Shown: positions 28,996-37,500 of the stretch, piece by piece
Layout: every line of letters begins with the position of its first letter
Numbering within the stretch: position 1 is the first letter of the stretch
NCBI RefSeq assembly: GCF_016598475.1
Contig: NZ_JAEMUX010000003.1
Location: 124,001 to 188,000, forward strand
Direction of reading: 5' to 3'
From: Streptomyces adelaidensis
GTDB taxonomy: Bacteria > Actinomycetota > Actinomycetes > Streptomycetales > Streptomycetaceae
DNA: 64,000 nt
Made by a program: the position numbers and the translations under genes
The notes under the pieces: model-generated
Databases searched by the model: none
What the model saw: only the letters and a program-made list of their open reading frames with translations
Told to the model about the DNA's origin: nothing

Positions 28996-29531
28996 GAGTC
29001 GCGGGCGGGTGGGCGAGCCGACAGGTGATCGCGCGGGGGGGTACGGTCCCCCGGCATGGCCGGGGGACCTGGGCGGTCGGGGGACCGGGGCGGTCGGTAT
29101 CGGCGGGCGGGGCTCCCCCTTGGTCGGACTTGTGGCCCAGGACGGCGAAGTCCGGGGGGGCAGACGCACACCTGCGGTGGCCAGGGCTCAGCCCCGGGGC
29201 GGGATCAGCGGCGGCTCATGGAACGACGGGCGGTCAGGACTCCCCCCTGGCCGGACTCGTGGCCCAGGACGGCGGGGCCCGGGGGCAGACGCACACCTGC
29301 GGTGGCCAGGGCTCAGCCCCGGGGCGGGATCAGCGGCGGCTCATGGAACGACAGGCGGTCAGGACTCCCCCCTGGCCGGACTCGTGGCCCGGGACAGCGG
29401 GGTCCGGGGGGGCAGGCGCGCACGAGGGCGGCGGTGGCCGGTTCGTGGGCGGGAGGTGGCGGAGTGCCCAGGGGCGGGACCCACACGGGGGAGGCGGCGG
29501 GCGGAGCCCCGGCGGCCGGGTCGGCCGGCCG
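28996..29531. other. 536 bp gap between convergent trpD and trpC
   Basis: No gene is supported here. Most of the gap is a tandem repeat with a 125 bp unit (29113-29427). The rest is extremely G-rich on the + strand, with poly-G runs but no clear hairpin plus T-run. Several frames stay open only because of base composition. Confidence 0.6.
29113..29427. repeat. Imperfect tandem repeat, unit about 125 bp, about 2.5 copies
   Basis: Units begin CAGACGCACACCTG at 29161 and again at 29286, and are nearly identical for about 125 bp, ending in CTCCCCCCTGGCCGGACTCG plus a poly-G tract. A partial, more diverged copy precedes them (29113-29160), and a third unit starts at 29413 but decays quickly. The block lies between convergent gene ends, so it could be a transcript-end or recombination element. 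Not CRISPR-like: no short repeats with unique spacers. Confidence 0.75.
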
Positions 29532-30335
29532 TCAGTGGGGGTCCAGGGCCGGGCGGGTGGCCGAGAGGAGGGAGGCGAGCGTGGCGCGGGGGTAGGGGCC
29601 GGTGACCAGGGCTTCGCCGACCAGGACCGCGTCGGCGCCGGCGATCGCGTACCCGGCGACGTCGACCGGGCCGCGTACCCCCGACTCGGCGACCTTGACG
29701 ACACCGTCCGGGAGGTACGGCGCCACCCGCGCGAACGTCCCCCGGTCCACGTCCAGGGTCCGCAGGTCGCGCGCGTTGACGCCGATCACCCGGGCCCCGG
29801 CGGCGACGGCCCGCGCCGCCTCCGCCTCGTCGTGCACCTCCACGAGCGGCGTCAGGCCGATCTCCGTGGCCAGCGCCACGAGGTCGGCCAGCCGGGGCTG
29901 GTCCAGCGCGGCGACGATCAGCAGCGCCAGATCGGCACCGTGCGCCCGGGCCTCCCAGAGCTGGTAGGCACCGACGACGAAGTCCTTGCGCAGCACCGGG
30001 ACGGAGACCCGCGCCCGTACCGCGTCCAGGTCGTCCAGCGAGCCGCCGAAACGGCGCTGTTCCGTCAGGACGCTGATCGCGGCGGCGCCCCCGGCGGCGT
30101 ACTCGGCGGCGAGGGCCGCCGGGTCGGCGATCTCGGCGAGCACGCCCTTGGAGGGGCTGGCCCGCTTCACCTCGGCGATGACCGAGGGCCCCTCCCCCGT
30201 GCGCAGCAGGGCGGCGCAGTCCACCGGGGGTCCGGCGGCGGCCGCCCGCTCGCGCAGTGCCGCCTCGGGCACCATCTTCCGGCGTACCGCCAGATCGGCA
30301 CGCACCCCTTCGACGATCTCGTCGAGAACGCTCAT
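29532..30335 (-). CDS. trpC: Indole-3-glycerol phosphate synthase
   Basis: A 267-residue TIM-barrel TrpC closing the indole ring from CdRP. ATG 30335 has GGAGG upstream; the longer open frame beyond it has no such site. Motifs: [14 protein letters not shown] (51-64, Glu55 and Lys57), [11 protein letters not shown] (second catalytic Lys), [13 protein letters not shown], and [10 protein letters not shown] for phosphate binding. Divergent from fkbM; it completes the E-G-D-C subset of tryptophan genes in this region. Confidence 0.93.
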   Translation of the reverse strand: MSVLDEIVEGVRADLAVRRKMVPEAALRERAAAAGPPVDCAALLRTGEGPSVIAEVKRASPSKGVLAEIADPAALAAEYAAGGAAAISVLTEQRRFGGSLDDLDAVRARVSVPVLRKDFVVGAYQLWEARAHGADLALLIVAALDQPRLADLVALATEIGLTPLVEVHDEAEAARAVAAGARVIGVNARDLRTLDVDRGTFARVAPYLPDGVVKVAESGVRGPVDVAGYAIAGADAVLVGEALVTGPYPRATLASLLSATRPALDPH

Positions 30336-30463
30336 CGTGTGCCTCCGGCAGCCAGAAAGGGACCATGGGACCCGAACGACCCTAGGGAGGCGGGCCGGAG
30401 GCGACCACCTCCTTAAGCATCCGGCGAAAGTCCCTGGTGGCAGCGGCGCTCCGGCAGTGTCCG

Positions 30464-30481
30464 GCGTCAGCCCGCCGTCAG
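30464..30481 (+). promoter_or_regulatory. SARP-type direct repeat upstream of fkbM
   Basis: GCGTCAG at 30464-30470 and CCGTCAG at 30475-30481, exactly 11 bp apart, 56-73 bp upstream of the FkbM start and in the same gene-strand sense as the other GTCAG heptamers. It is also 129 bp upstream of the divergent trpC. Confidence 0.5.
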
Positions 30482-30536
30482 CACGCTTCGGCACCCTGGC
30501 AATCGCCGTCCGTCCGCGACCAGTCAGGAGAGCGCC

Positions 30537-31328
30537 ATGAGGATCGATCCGAGCCGGATCGCCGGCGTCAACGCACACGAGACCGCGTTCCTCTACGAGG
30601 AGATCTTCGTCCGCCGCGCCTACCTCCCCGACGGGATGACCCTGCCGCCGGACGCCGTGGTCTTCGACGTGGGGGCGAACATCGGTCTTTACTCGCTGTT
30701 CGTGCGCACGGTGTGCCCGGACGCCACGATCCACGCCTTCGAGCCACTGCCGCCGGTCTTCGAGAAGCTGGAGCGGAACTTGGCCGCCCACGGCGTACCG
30801 GCGAAGCTCTTCCCGTGCGCGCTGGCCGACACCGACGGCGAGGTGGACTTCACCTTCTACCCCGGCTATACGACGATGTCGGCCCGTTCCTCCCACGCGG
30901 CGACCGAGGCGGACCGGGAGTTCATCAGGCGCCAGGTGCTCGGCGGGCCCAGTGTGGTGGAACTGGGCGAGGACGTGGACCTGCTGGACGAGATGCTGGC
31001 GTACCAGTTCCGGGAGGTGCCGTACGTGTGCCCGACCCGGCGGTTGTCGGACGTGATCGTGGAAGAGGGCGTGGACCGCGTCGACATGCTCAAGGTGGAC
31101 GTCCAGCGGGCCGAGGCCGAGGTGCTGCGCGGGGTGGACGAGGCGCACTGGCCGCTGATCCGCCGGATCGCCCTGGAGGTGCACGACGAGCCGGGCACCA
31201 CCACGGAGGGCCGGCTCGACGTGCTGTGCGCCGAGCTGCGCGACCGGGGCTTCACCGTCGCCCCGCTCGGGGACGACGGTCTGGTGGAGTCGGGCCGCTA
31301 CTCGGTCTTCGCGTCGCGTCCCGCGTAA
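30537..31328 (+). CDS. FkbM-family SAM-dependent methyltransferase
   Basis: A 263-residue FkbM-type methyltransferase (ATG 30537 after AGGAG). The SAM site is [15 protein letters not shown] (41-55), followed by the acidic HAFEPLP and the family motif [16 protein letters not shown]. FkbM proteins usually O-methylate a hydroxyl on a natural product. Its SARP-type site ties it to region 2, where the P450 and the dioxygenase could create the acceptor hydroxyl. Substrate unknown. It is not the FkbG family, so I do not assign it to the region 1 three-carbon pathway. Confidence 0.85.
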   Translation: MRIDPSRIAGVNAHETAFLYEEIFVRRAYLPDGMTLPPDAVVFDVGANIGLYSLFVRTVCPDATIHAFEPLPPVFEKLERNLAAHGVPAKLFPCALADTDGEVDFTFYPGYTTMSARSSHAATEADREFIRRQVLGGPSVVELGEDVDLLDEMLAYQFREVPYVCPTRRLSDVIVEEGVDRVDMLKVDVQRAEAEVLRGVDEAHWPLIRRIALEVHDEPGTTTEGRLDVLCAELRDRGFTVAPLGDDGLVESGRYSVFASRPA

Positions 31329-31363
31329 GCGCGTAAGCACGTAAGCACGTAGGCGCGTACGAA

Positions 31364-31388
31364 AGGCTCGGTCACCGTGACCGAGCCT
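31364..31388. terminator. Bidirectional hairpin between fkbM and the dioxygenase gene
   Basis: A perfect 11 bp stem, AGGCTCGGTCA / TGACCGAGCCT, with a 3-nt loop, placed between two convergent gene ends. Preceded by degenerate CGTAAGCG/CGTAAGCA repeats (31323-31359) of no obvious role. Confidence 0.75.
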
Positions 31389-31442
31389 CCGTACGACGAT
31401 CGGATACTCCCCGCGCGTCACGTCACTTCGCTTCGCTTCACT

Positions 31443-32408
31443 TCACGTCATCGAGACGACGACCTTCCGCGGTCCCGTGTACGCCTCCCGGCCGTGCAGC
31501 ACCGACATATTGGTGACGATCATGATGTCGCCGCCGCGCCACGGCTCGACGAGCCTGTTGCGCCGCGCCGCCGCGCGTACCTCGGCGAGGTCCTCGTCCG
31601 GGATGGGCGTGCCGTCGCCGTAGGTCACCCAGTGCGGCAGGTCGTCGACGTCGTCGATCAGCGACAGCAGCGTCTCGCCCTCGTCGCCGGGCAGGTTCGA
31701 CGGGTGCCACTGGTCGGCCTGGTTGAACCAGACGTCCCGGCCGGTGAGCGGGTTGGTGCGGACGCCCGGACGGTGCTGGCTGACACGCAGGCCGCCTTCG
31801 GCGGTCCACCGGTACTCCGCCTCCGAGGCGTCCAGGAATTCCTCGACCACGCCGCGGTCGTCGGTCTCGAAGGTGTCCTGCCAGGACTTGCCGAGCCCCA
31901 GCCCGCCGTGCAGGTGCTGCCGGTAGACGACCCCCGACTCGAAGCGTTCCCGGACCTTCGGGGGCAGGTCCTCCAGGAGGGCGCGGCCGTCGCAGACCGG
32001 GGTGGCCCCGCCCGTCTCCGGTGCCACCAGGCAGCAGAAGAACAGCCGGCTGGGCCAGCGGTGGGCGTACGACAGTTCGTTGTGCAGCGAGATGTCGAAG
32101 CGCGCCGGGTACTCGGTGGACGTGAACACGCCGTCGGAGACCGTCATCCGCGGGGTGTTGCCGCCGCGGTAGCTGTCGATCAGCGGGTCACCGAAGGCGG
32201 TGACGGCCCGGTGGAACTCGTCGGCGTCCGCCACACCCGGCCCCCGCAACATCACCGCGCCGCACTCGGCCAGCAGCTCCTCCACCCGGTGGCGGACCTC
32301 GCTCAGCCGGCCGGTGTCCCACGACTCGACGCGCCCCTCGATGTGCAGGACGGCCAGCGTGGTGCCACCCGTCGTCCGCCTCTCCTCCCGCATGTCAGTG
32401 CCCCGCAT
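31443..32408 (-). CDS. TauD/SyrP-like Fe(II)/2-oxoglutarate dioxygenase
   Basis: A 321-residue non-heme iron oxygenase. The metal triad is visible: His109 and Glu111 in SLHNELSY, and His305 in NMSVLHGRE; Arg314 is the likely 2-oxoglutarate anchor. The HxE (not HxD) form and overall pattern resemble SyrP-type beta-hydroxylases acting on NRPS-bound amino acids. The start ATG 32408 lies one base after the P450 stop, so the two oxidases are translationally coupled. The substrate may be a tethered residue of the 34547 NRPS. It is the last gene of the long minus-strand operon. Confidence 0.87.
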   Translation of the reverse strand: MRGTDMREERRTTGGTTLAVLHIEGRVESWDTGRLSEVRHRVEELLAECGAVMLRGPGVADADEFHRAVTAFGDPLIDSYRGGNTPRMTVSDGVFTSTEYPARFDISLHNELSYAHRWPSRLFFCCLVAPETGGATPVCDGRALLEDLPPKVRERFESGVVYRQHLHGGLGLGKSWQDTFETDDRGVVEEFLDASEAEYRWTAEGGLRVSQHRPGVRTNPLTGRDVWFNQADQWHPSNLPGDEGETLLSLIDDVDDLPHWVTYGDGTPIPDEDLAEVRAAARRNRLVEPWRGGDIMIVTNMSVLHGREAYTGPRKVVVSMT

Positions 32409-32409
32409 G

Positions 32410-33696
32410 TCAGCCCGTCACCTTCCCCGCCGCGGTCGGCGTCGCCGGTTCGGCCGTGAGAGCGACGGGCAGTCCGCTGTAACCGTGGACGAAGTTGGAG
32501 TAGAGGCGCTGCGGCGGGCCCTGGAGCCGGATGCCGCGGACCATGGTGCGCAACGCGTCGACCATGGCGTTCACATGGACCCGGCCGAGGAAGGCCCCGA
32601 GGCAGAAGTGCGGGCCGTGTCCGAACGCCACGTGCTTGTTGGGCGCGCGGCCGATGTCGAAGCGGTACGGGTCGGGGAAGACGTCCTCGTCGAAGTTGGC
32701 CGCGCTGTTCCACAGGGTGACGACGTCCCCGGCGCGGATCACCTGGTCGCGGACGGGTACGTCGACGAGGGCGCGGCGCCCGAAGTGCATGGCGGGGGTG
32801 GTCCAGCGCAGCACCTCCTCGGTGGCGCTGTCCACGCCGACCTCGCCGTCCTTGAGTTTGCGCCACTCCTCGGGGTTCTCGGAGAACGCGATGAGGCCGC
32901 CGATGGAGGACATGCGGCTGGACTCGTCACCACCGAGGACGAGGCTGTAGCAGTTGAAGACGATCTCCTCCTCCGACAGCGGCTTGCCGTCGACGGTGGC
33001 GGTGGCGAGGGCGCTGATGACGTCGTCGCCGGGGTTGCGGCGGCGTTCGGCGGCCAGTTCGGAGAAGTAGAGCAGGATCTCGTTGCGGGCCATCACCTCG
33101 TCCAGCACGCTGTCGTCGGAGCTGTGCCGGGACAGGGTCTGGGTGTTCCACTCGACGAGCCGTTCCCGGTCGGCGGCCGGTACGTCCATGAGGTCGCCGA
33201 TCGTGTTGATCGGGATGTGGTCGGCGACGTCGGTGACGAAGTCCAGCTCGCCGCGTTCCAGGGCCTGGGCGACGAGTTCGCGGGTGCGGCGGTGGACGCC
33301 CGCGACGACGGGTTCCAGGACGCGGGGCGAGAAGGACTTGAGCATCAGATTGCGGATCTCGCGGTGGCGCGGCCCGTCGGTGACGGCGAGCATCTTGCGG
33401 GAGGCGGAGTCACCGCCCTGGAGCAGGGTCGCCAGGACGTTGCCCTGCTCAGAGGTGAACCGCTTGTTGTCCCGGTAGACGGTGACGACGTCGGCGTACG
33501 TGGAGATCACCCAGAAGCCGGGGACCGGAGTGTCGGTCGGGTGCCAGTGGACCGGGCTCTCGGTGCGGAACCGGCGCCACAGGGCGTGCGGGTCGACGTC
33601 GAGGAACGTCTGCGGATCGGTGAGGTCGTACGCGCCGAGCGGGGGCGGTGCGATGGTGCCGGTCGTGCCCGCGGGCGCGGGCCGCTGTGTGGTCAT
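32410..33696 (-). CDS. Cytochrome P450
   Basis: A 428-residue bacterial class I P450. ATG 33696 has GGAGG upstream. Heme ligand Cys365 in FGHGPHFCLG; ExxR in EEVLRW. The I-helix reads LGGDESS instead of the common AGxDT, a variant seen in P450s that hydroxylate carrier-bound amino acids (NikQ/NovI-like) or that handle proton delivery differently. Sitting between the NRPS/transporter genes and the dioxygenase in one operon, it is a good candidate for oxidising a residue such as Trp on the NRPS. Redox partners are not nearby. Confidence 0.88.
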   Translation of the reverse strand: MTTQRPAPAGTTGTIAPPPLGAYDLTDPQTFLDVDPHALWRRFRTESPVHWHPTDTPVPGFWVISTYADVVTVYRDNKRFTSEQGNVLATLLQGGDSASRKMLAVTDGPRHREIRNLMLKSFSPRVLEPVVAGVHRRTRELVAQALERGELDFVTDVADHIPINTIGDLMDVPAADRERLVEWNTQTLSRHSSDDSVLDEVMARNEILLYFSELAAERRRNPGDDVISALATATVDGKPLSEEEIVFNCYSLVLGGDESSRMSSIGGLIAFSENPEEWRKLKDGEVGVDSATEEVLRWTTPAMHFGRRALVDVPVRDQVIRAGDVVTLWNSAANFDEDVFPDPYRFDIGRAPNKHVAFGHGPHFCLGAFLGRVHVNAMVDALRTMVRGIRLQGPPQRLYSNFVHGYSGLPVALTAEPATPTAAGKVTG

Positions 33697-33722
33697 GGCT
33701 GGTTTTCCTCCAGGCGGCGGGT

Positions 33723-34550
33723 TCAGGAGCCCGCGGTGCGGTAGCGGCGAAGGCTCACGGCGGAGCAGACGGCGAACAGCGCGCCCAGCGTCACGGCGGC
33801 CACGGCCACCGGGTGCTCGGCGGGGAAGCTGCCCCCGGACGTCGCCGGGTTGCCCCACAGGTCGCGGCAGGCCGCGATGACGGCGCTGACCGGGTTCCAC
33901 TCCGCGATGGGGCGGATCGGCGCGGGCATGGACTGCGGGGCGAGGAAGGCGTTGGACAGGAAGGGCAGGACCACGACGATGAACGGGGTGACGACGCTGA
34001 TGGTCTCCACGTTGCGCAGGGTCATCGCCAGCAGGACGCCGAGCCACAGCATCACGTACACGAAGAGCGCGATGAGCCCGAACGCGGCGAGCGTCGGCAG
34101 GACGCCGGTGCGGGTCCGCCAGCCGAGCAGCAGCCCGGCGCCGGTGACGACGGTCAGTCCGAGGAGCCCCACCAGCAGGTCCGCGAGGGTGTGCCCGAAG
34201 AGCACCGCGGACCGGCTGATGGGCAGCGACCGGAACCGGTCGACCAGTCCTCCCTTGAAGTCCATGGCGACCGAGACGGCGGTCGGCCCTACGCAGGCCA
34301 GGGCGACCTGGACGGCGCCGCCGGCGAAGACGTACTCGCCGTACTCCCCGTCGGCCGGGAGCCTGATGGCGTCCCGGAAGAGGTAGCCGAGCATCACCAT
34401 CGACACGAGCGGGCTGAGCACCACGCCGACCACGCGTCCCGGTGCCCGGCCCAGGTGGTGCAGCCGGCGGCCGGTGACGGCGAGGACCTCGGTGAGCAGC
34501 GCGCCCAGGGCGCCCGGGCGGCCGGTTTCGGTGTACGTGGCCGTCGTCAT
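33723..34550 (-). CDS. ABC-2 type transporter permease (DrrB-like)
   Basis: A 275-residue membrane protein with about six hydrophobic segments, including [50 protein letters not shown] and [19 protein letters not shown]. The segment [10 protein letters not shown] is typical of DrrB-type drug exporters. Its ATG overlaps the NRPS stop (ATGA). A DrrA-type ATPase is normally adjacent, but none is found next to it or elsewhere in region 2; the only ATPase (62976) belongs to another operon. It probably borrows an ATPase or pairs outside the window. Confidence 0.87.
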   Translation of the reverse strand: MTTATYTETGRPGALGALLTEVLAVTGRRLHHLGRAPGRVVGVVLSPLVSMVMLGYLFRDAIRLPADGEYGEYVFAGGAVQVALACVGPTAVSVAMDFKGGLVDRFRSLPISRSAVLFGHTLADLLVGLLGLTVVTGAGLLLGWRTRTGVLPTLAAFGLIALFVYVMLWLGVLLAMTLRNVETISVVTPFIVVVLPFLSNAFLAPQSMPAPIRPIAEWNPVSAVIAACRDLWGNPATSGGSFPAEHPVAVAAVTLGALFAVCSAVSLRRYRTAGS

Positions 34551-37500
34551 GACCCGTCACGTCCGTCCCGCTCCTGGTGGAACCGGTCCAGGTCTGCGGC
34601 GACGACCGGGCCGAGCTCGGCGAGCGGGCCGGGGGCGAGGATGTCGTCGTGGGTGCAGGCCAGCCGGTGGACGCGCAGGTCACCACTGAAGTACGGCTTC
34701 CAGAGCCGGTCCTTGTCGGGGCCGTTCTCCACCTGGCCGGTGCCGGCCTCGCCCCACACCGAGTGCTCGGCGAGGAACAGCCGCATCGTCCCGTCGAAGT
34801 CGCGGGGCCGGTAGCGGGTGTTGAGCGACTGGTGGTGGATCATCAGGTCCACCATGCGGGTCATGCGCCGCTCCCCCATGCGTGCCATCGGGCTGTTGTC
34901 GCGCCGCAGCGCGTCGAGGACGTCCCCGGCGACGAGGTCGCGGTCGCCGAACTCCGACCGGTGGTGTCCGATGCCCTCCAGGAGCCAGGCGAGCAGGCTC
35001 TGTTCGTCCCGCTCGTCGGTGACGCCGGTGCGCGGGTAGGAGTCCAGGTTGGCGACCAGGCCGACCTCGTCCCCGGCCAGCCGCAGCTGGACCGCGATCT
35101 CGTAGGCGAGCAGGCCGCCGAGGGACCAGCCGAGCAGGTGGTACGGGCCTTCGGGCCGCACCTCCTTGATCATCCGGATGTAGTCGGCCGCGATCTCCTC
35201 GATGCTGCCGGGCAGCGGCGCGTCGGCGACGACGCAGGGCGCCTGGATGCCGTACAGCGGGTACTCCTCGCCGAGGTGGCGGGTGAGCGGCAGGTACGAC
35301 AGGGCGAATCCGACGCCGCTGTGCAGGCAGAAGACGGGCGGGCGGCCGCCGGTCGGCTTGATGCACAGCACCGGGGCGAACGGGTCGGCGTGGTCGAGGC
35401 GGTCGGTCTCGTCGATGGCGTCCGCCATGACGCGGGTGCTGTGACGCGGGGTGGGCGCCGGTGCCTGTGTGGCGGCGGGTTCCGAGGCGGCCGGCGGCTG
35501 CGCCGTGAGGGTGGCCGCCAGGGCGCGGACGGTCTGGTGGACGAAGACGTCCGCGATGCTCACCTGAAGCCCCGCCTTACGCGCCAGGCTCACCAGCCGC
35601 AGCGACTTCATGCTGTCCATGCTCGCCCCCGGCGCCTCGAAGAAGTTCTCCTCGACACCGAACACCTCCACACCCAGCACCTCCGCCACGATCCCGCACA
35701 ACACCCCCTCCGCCGGGCTCAGTCGCTCCACCGCGAGCGTGGCCGCCAGGGCGCGGACGGTCTGGTGGACGAAGACGTCCGCGATGCTCACCTGAAGCCC
35801 CGCCTTACGCGCCAGGCTCACCAGCCGCAGCGACTTCATGCTGTCCATGCTCGCCCCCGGCGCCTCGAAGAAGTTCTCCTCGACACCGAACACCTCCACA
35901 CCCAGCACCTCCGCCACGATCCCGCACAACACCCCCTCCGCCGGGCTGAGTTGCGTCGGCATCGTCCCGGAGGGCGTGTCCGTGGGCGCCGGTGCGGTCG
36001 ACGCGTCGGGGGCCAGGAGGTTGCCCTCCGTGTCCCACTTCACGCGCTCGCCGGTCCGGTGGAGCCGTGCGCCCGCCGGGCCGAACGGGTCGGCCACGAA
36101 CCGTTCGGCGGTGGCGCCGGGCCGGCCCGCGTAGCCGCGGGCGAGTCCGGAGCCGCCGACGTACAACTCGCCGACCACGCCGGGCGGTACGGGGGTGAGC
36201 CACTCGTCCAGGACGTACACCCGGGTGTTCCAGGCTCCCCGGCCGGGCGTGAACGCCGGGGGCGTCGCCCAGTCGAGGGGCAGCGGCTCGTCGGCCGGCA
36301 CCCCGGCACCGGAGAGCAGCGGGGCGAACAGGCCACCCGTCGACGCGGCCTCGCCGGTCTCCAGGACCCACGCGAGGTGGCCGGCGGCCGCCCGGTGCTC
36401 CACGACGGTGCCGCGCGGGCGGCCCGCCGCGTCCTCGGTGCGGACGAGGTAGGCGGCGTGCTCGGCCCGCAGCGGGCTCGTGCGGTCGGCGTCGGTCACC
36501 GGCCCGGCCGAGCCGGCGCGCACCTCCGGCCCGTCCAGAACCATGGTGGTCACGCCGGTGCTGCGGAGCCTGCCGGCGAGGCCCGCCGTGGTCAGGACGC
36601 ACACCGGGCGGGTCTCGGCGAACAGGGCCTTGATCCGGCCGGCCGGCTCGTCCGCCGCCAGCGGCACGTACGCCGCGCCCGCCTTGAGCACCGCCAGTAC
36701 GGCGACCGCCCGGTCGGCGGGGCGGGGCACCGCGACCGCGACGACCTGCTCGGGGCCGGCGCCCGACGCGATCAGGTGGCGGGCCAGCCGGTGGGAGCGG
36801 GCGTCGAGTTCGGCGTACGTCAGGGCGTGGGCGCCCGTCCCGACGGCGGGCGCGTCCGGGGTACGGGCGGCCCGGTCGGCGAACAGGTCGGGCAGCGTCA
36901 CCGGTGGCAGCTCGCGGGCGGTGTCGTTCCAGGTGTGGAGCACCCGCTCCCGCTCGTCGCCGGTCAGCAGCTCCAGGCCGCTGAGCCGGGCGTCGGGGTC
37001 GGCCGCCACCGTGCGCAGCACCTGCTGGAACTGCGCGACCATGCGCTCGGCGGTCGCCCGGGTGAACAGCTCGGTGCTGAAGTTGAACAGGCCCCGCATG
37101 CCGCCCTCGCCGGGCCACGGCAGCAGTTCCATGACCAGGTCGAGCTTGGCCCGGTCGGAGCCGACGTACTCGGGCTTCACGGTGAGGCCGGGCAGCGCCA
37201 GCGGCTGGTCGCCCTGGCTCTGCACGCTCAGCACGACCTGGAACAGAGGGTGCCTGGACAGCGAACGGGCCGGCTTGAGCGCGTCGACGACCTGGTCGAA
37301 CGGCACGTCCTGGTGGGAGTAGGCCGCGAGGTCGGTCTCCCGGAGCCGGTCGAGCAGTTCGCGGAACGTGGGGTCGCCGCTGGTGTCGCCGCGCAGGACC
37401 AGGGAGTTGATGAACATCCCGACGAGGTCGTCGAGCGCTTCGTCGGTGCGTCCGCTGACCGAGACGCCCAGCGGGATGTCGGTGCCGGCGCCCAGCCGGG

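Noticed and set aside
29113..29427. CRISPR array
   Set aside because: The repeat unit is about 125 bp and contiguous, with no short repeats separated by unique spacers and no cas genes.
30537..31328. FkbM as the FkbG-type methyltransferase of a methoxymalonyl pathway
   Set aside because: Different methyltransferase family, 27 kb away from the FkbH gene and linked to region 2 by its promoter site.
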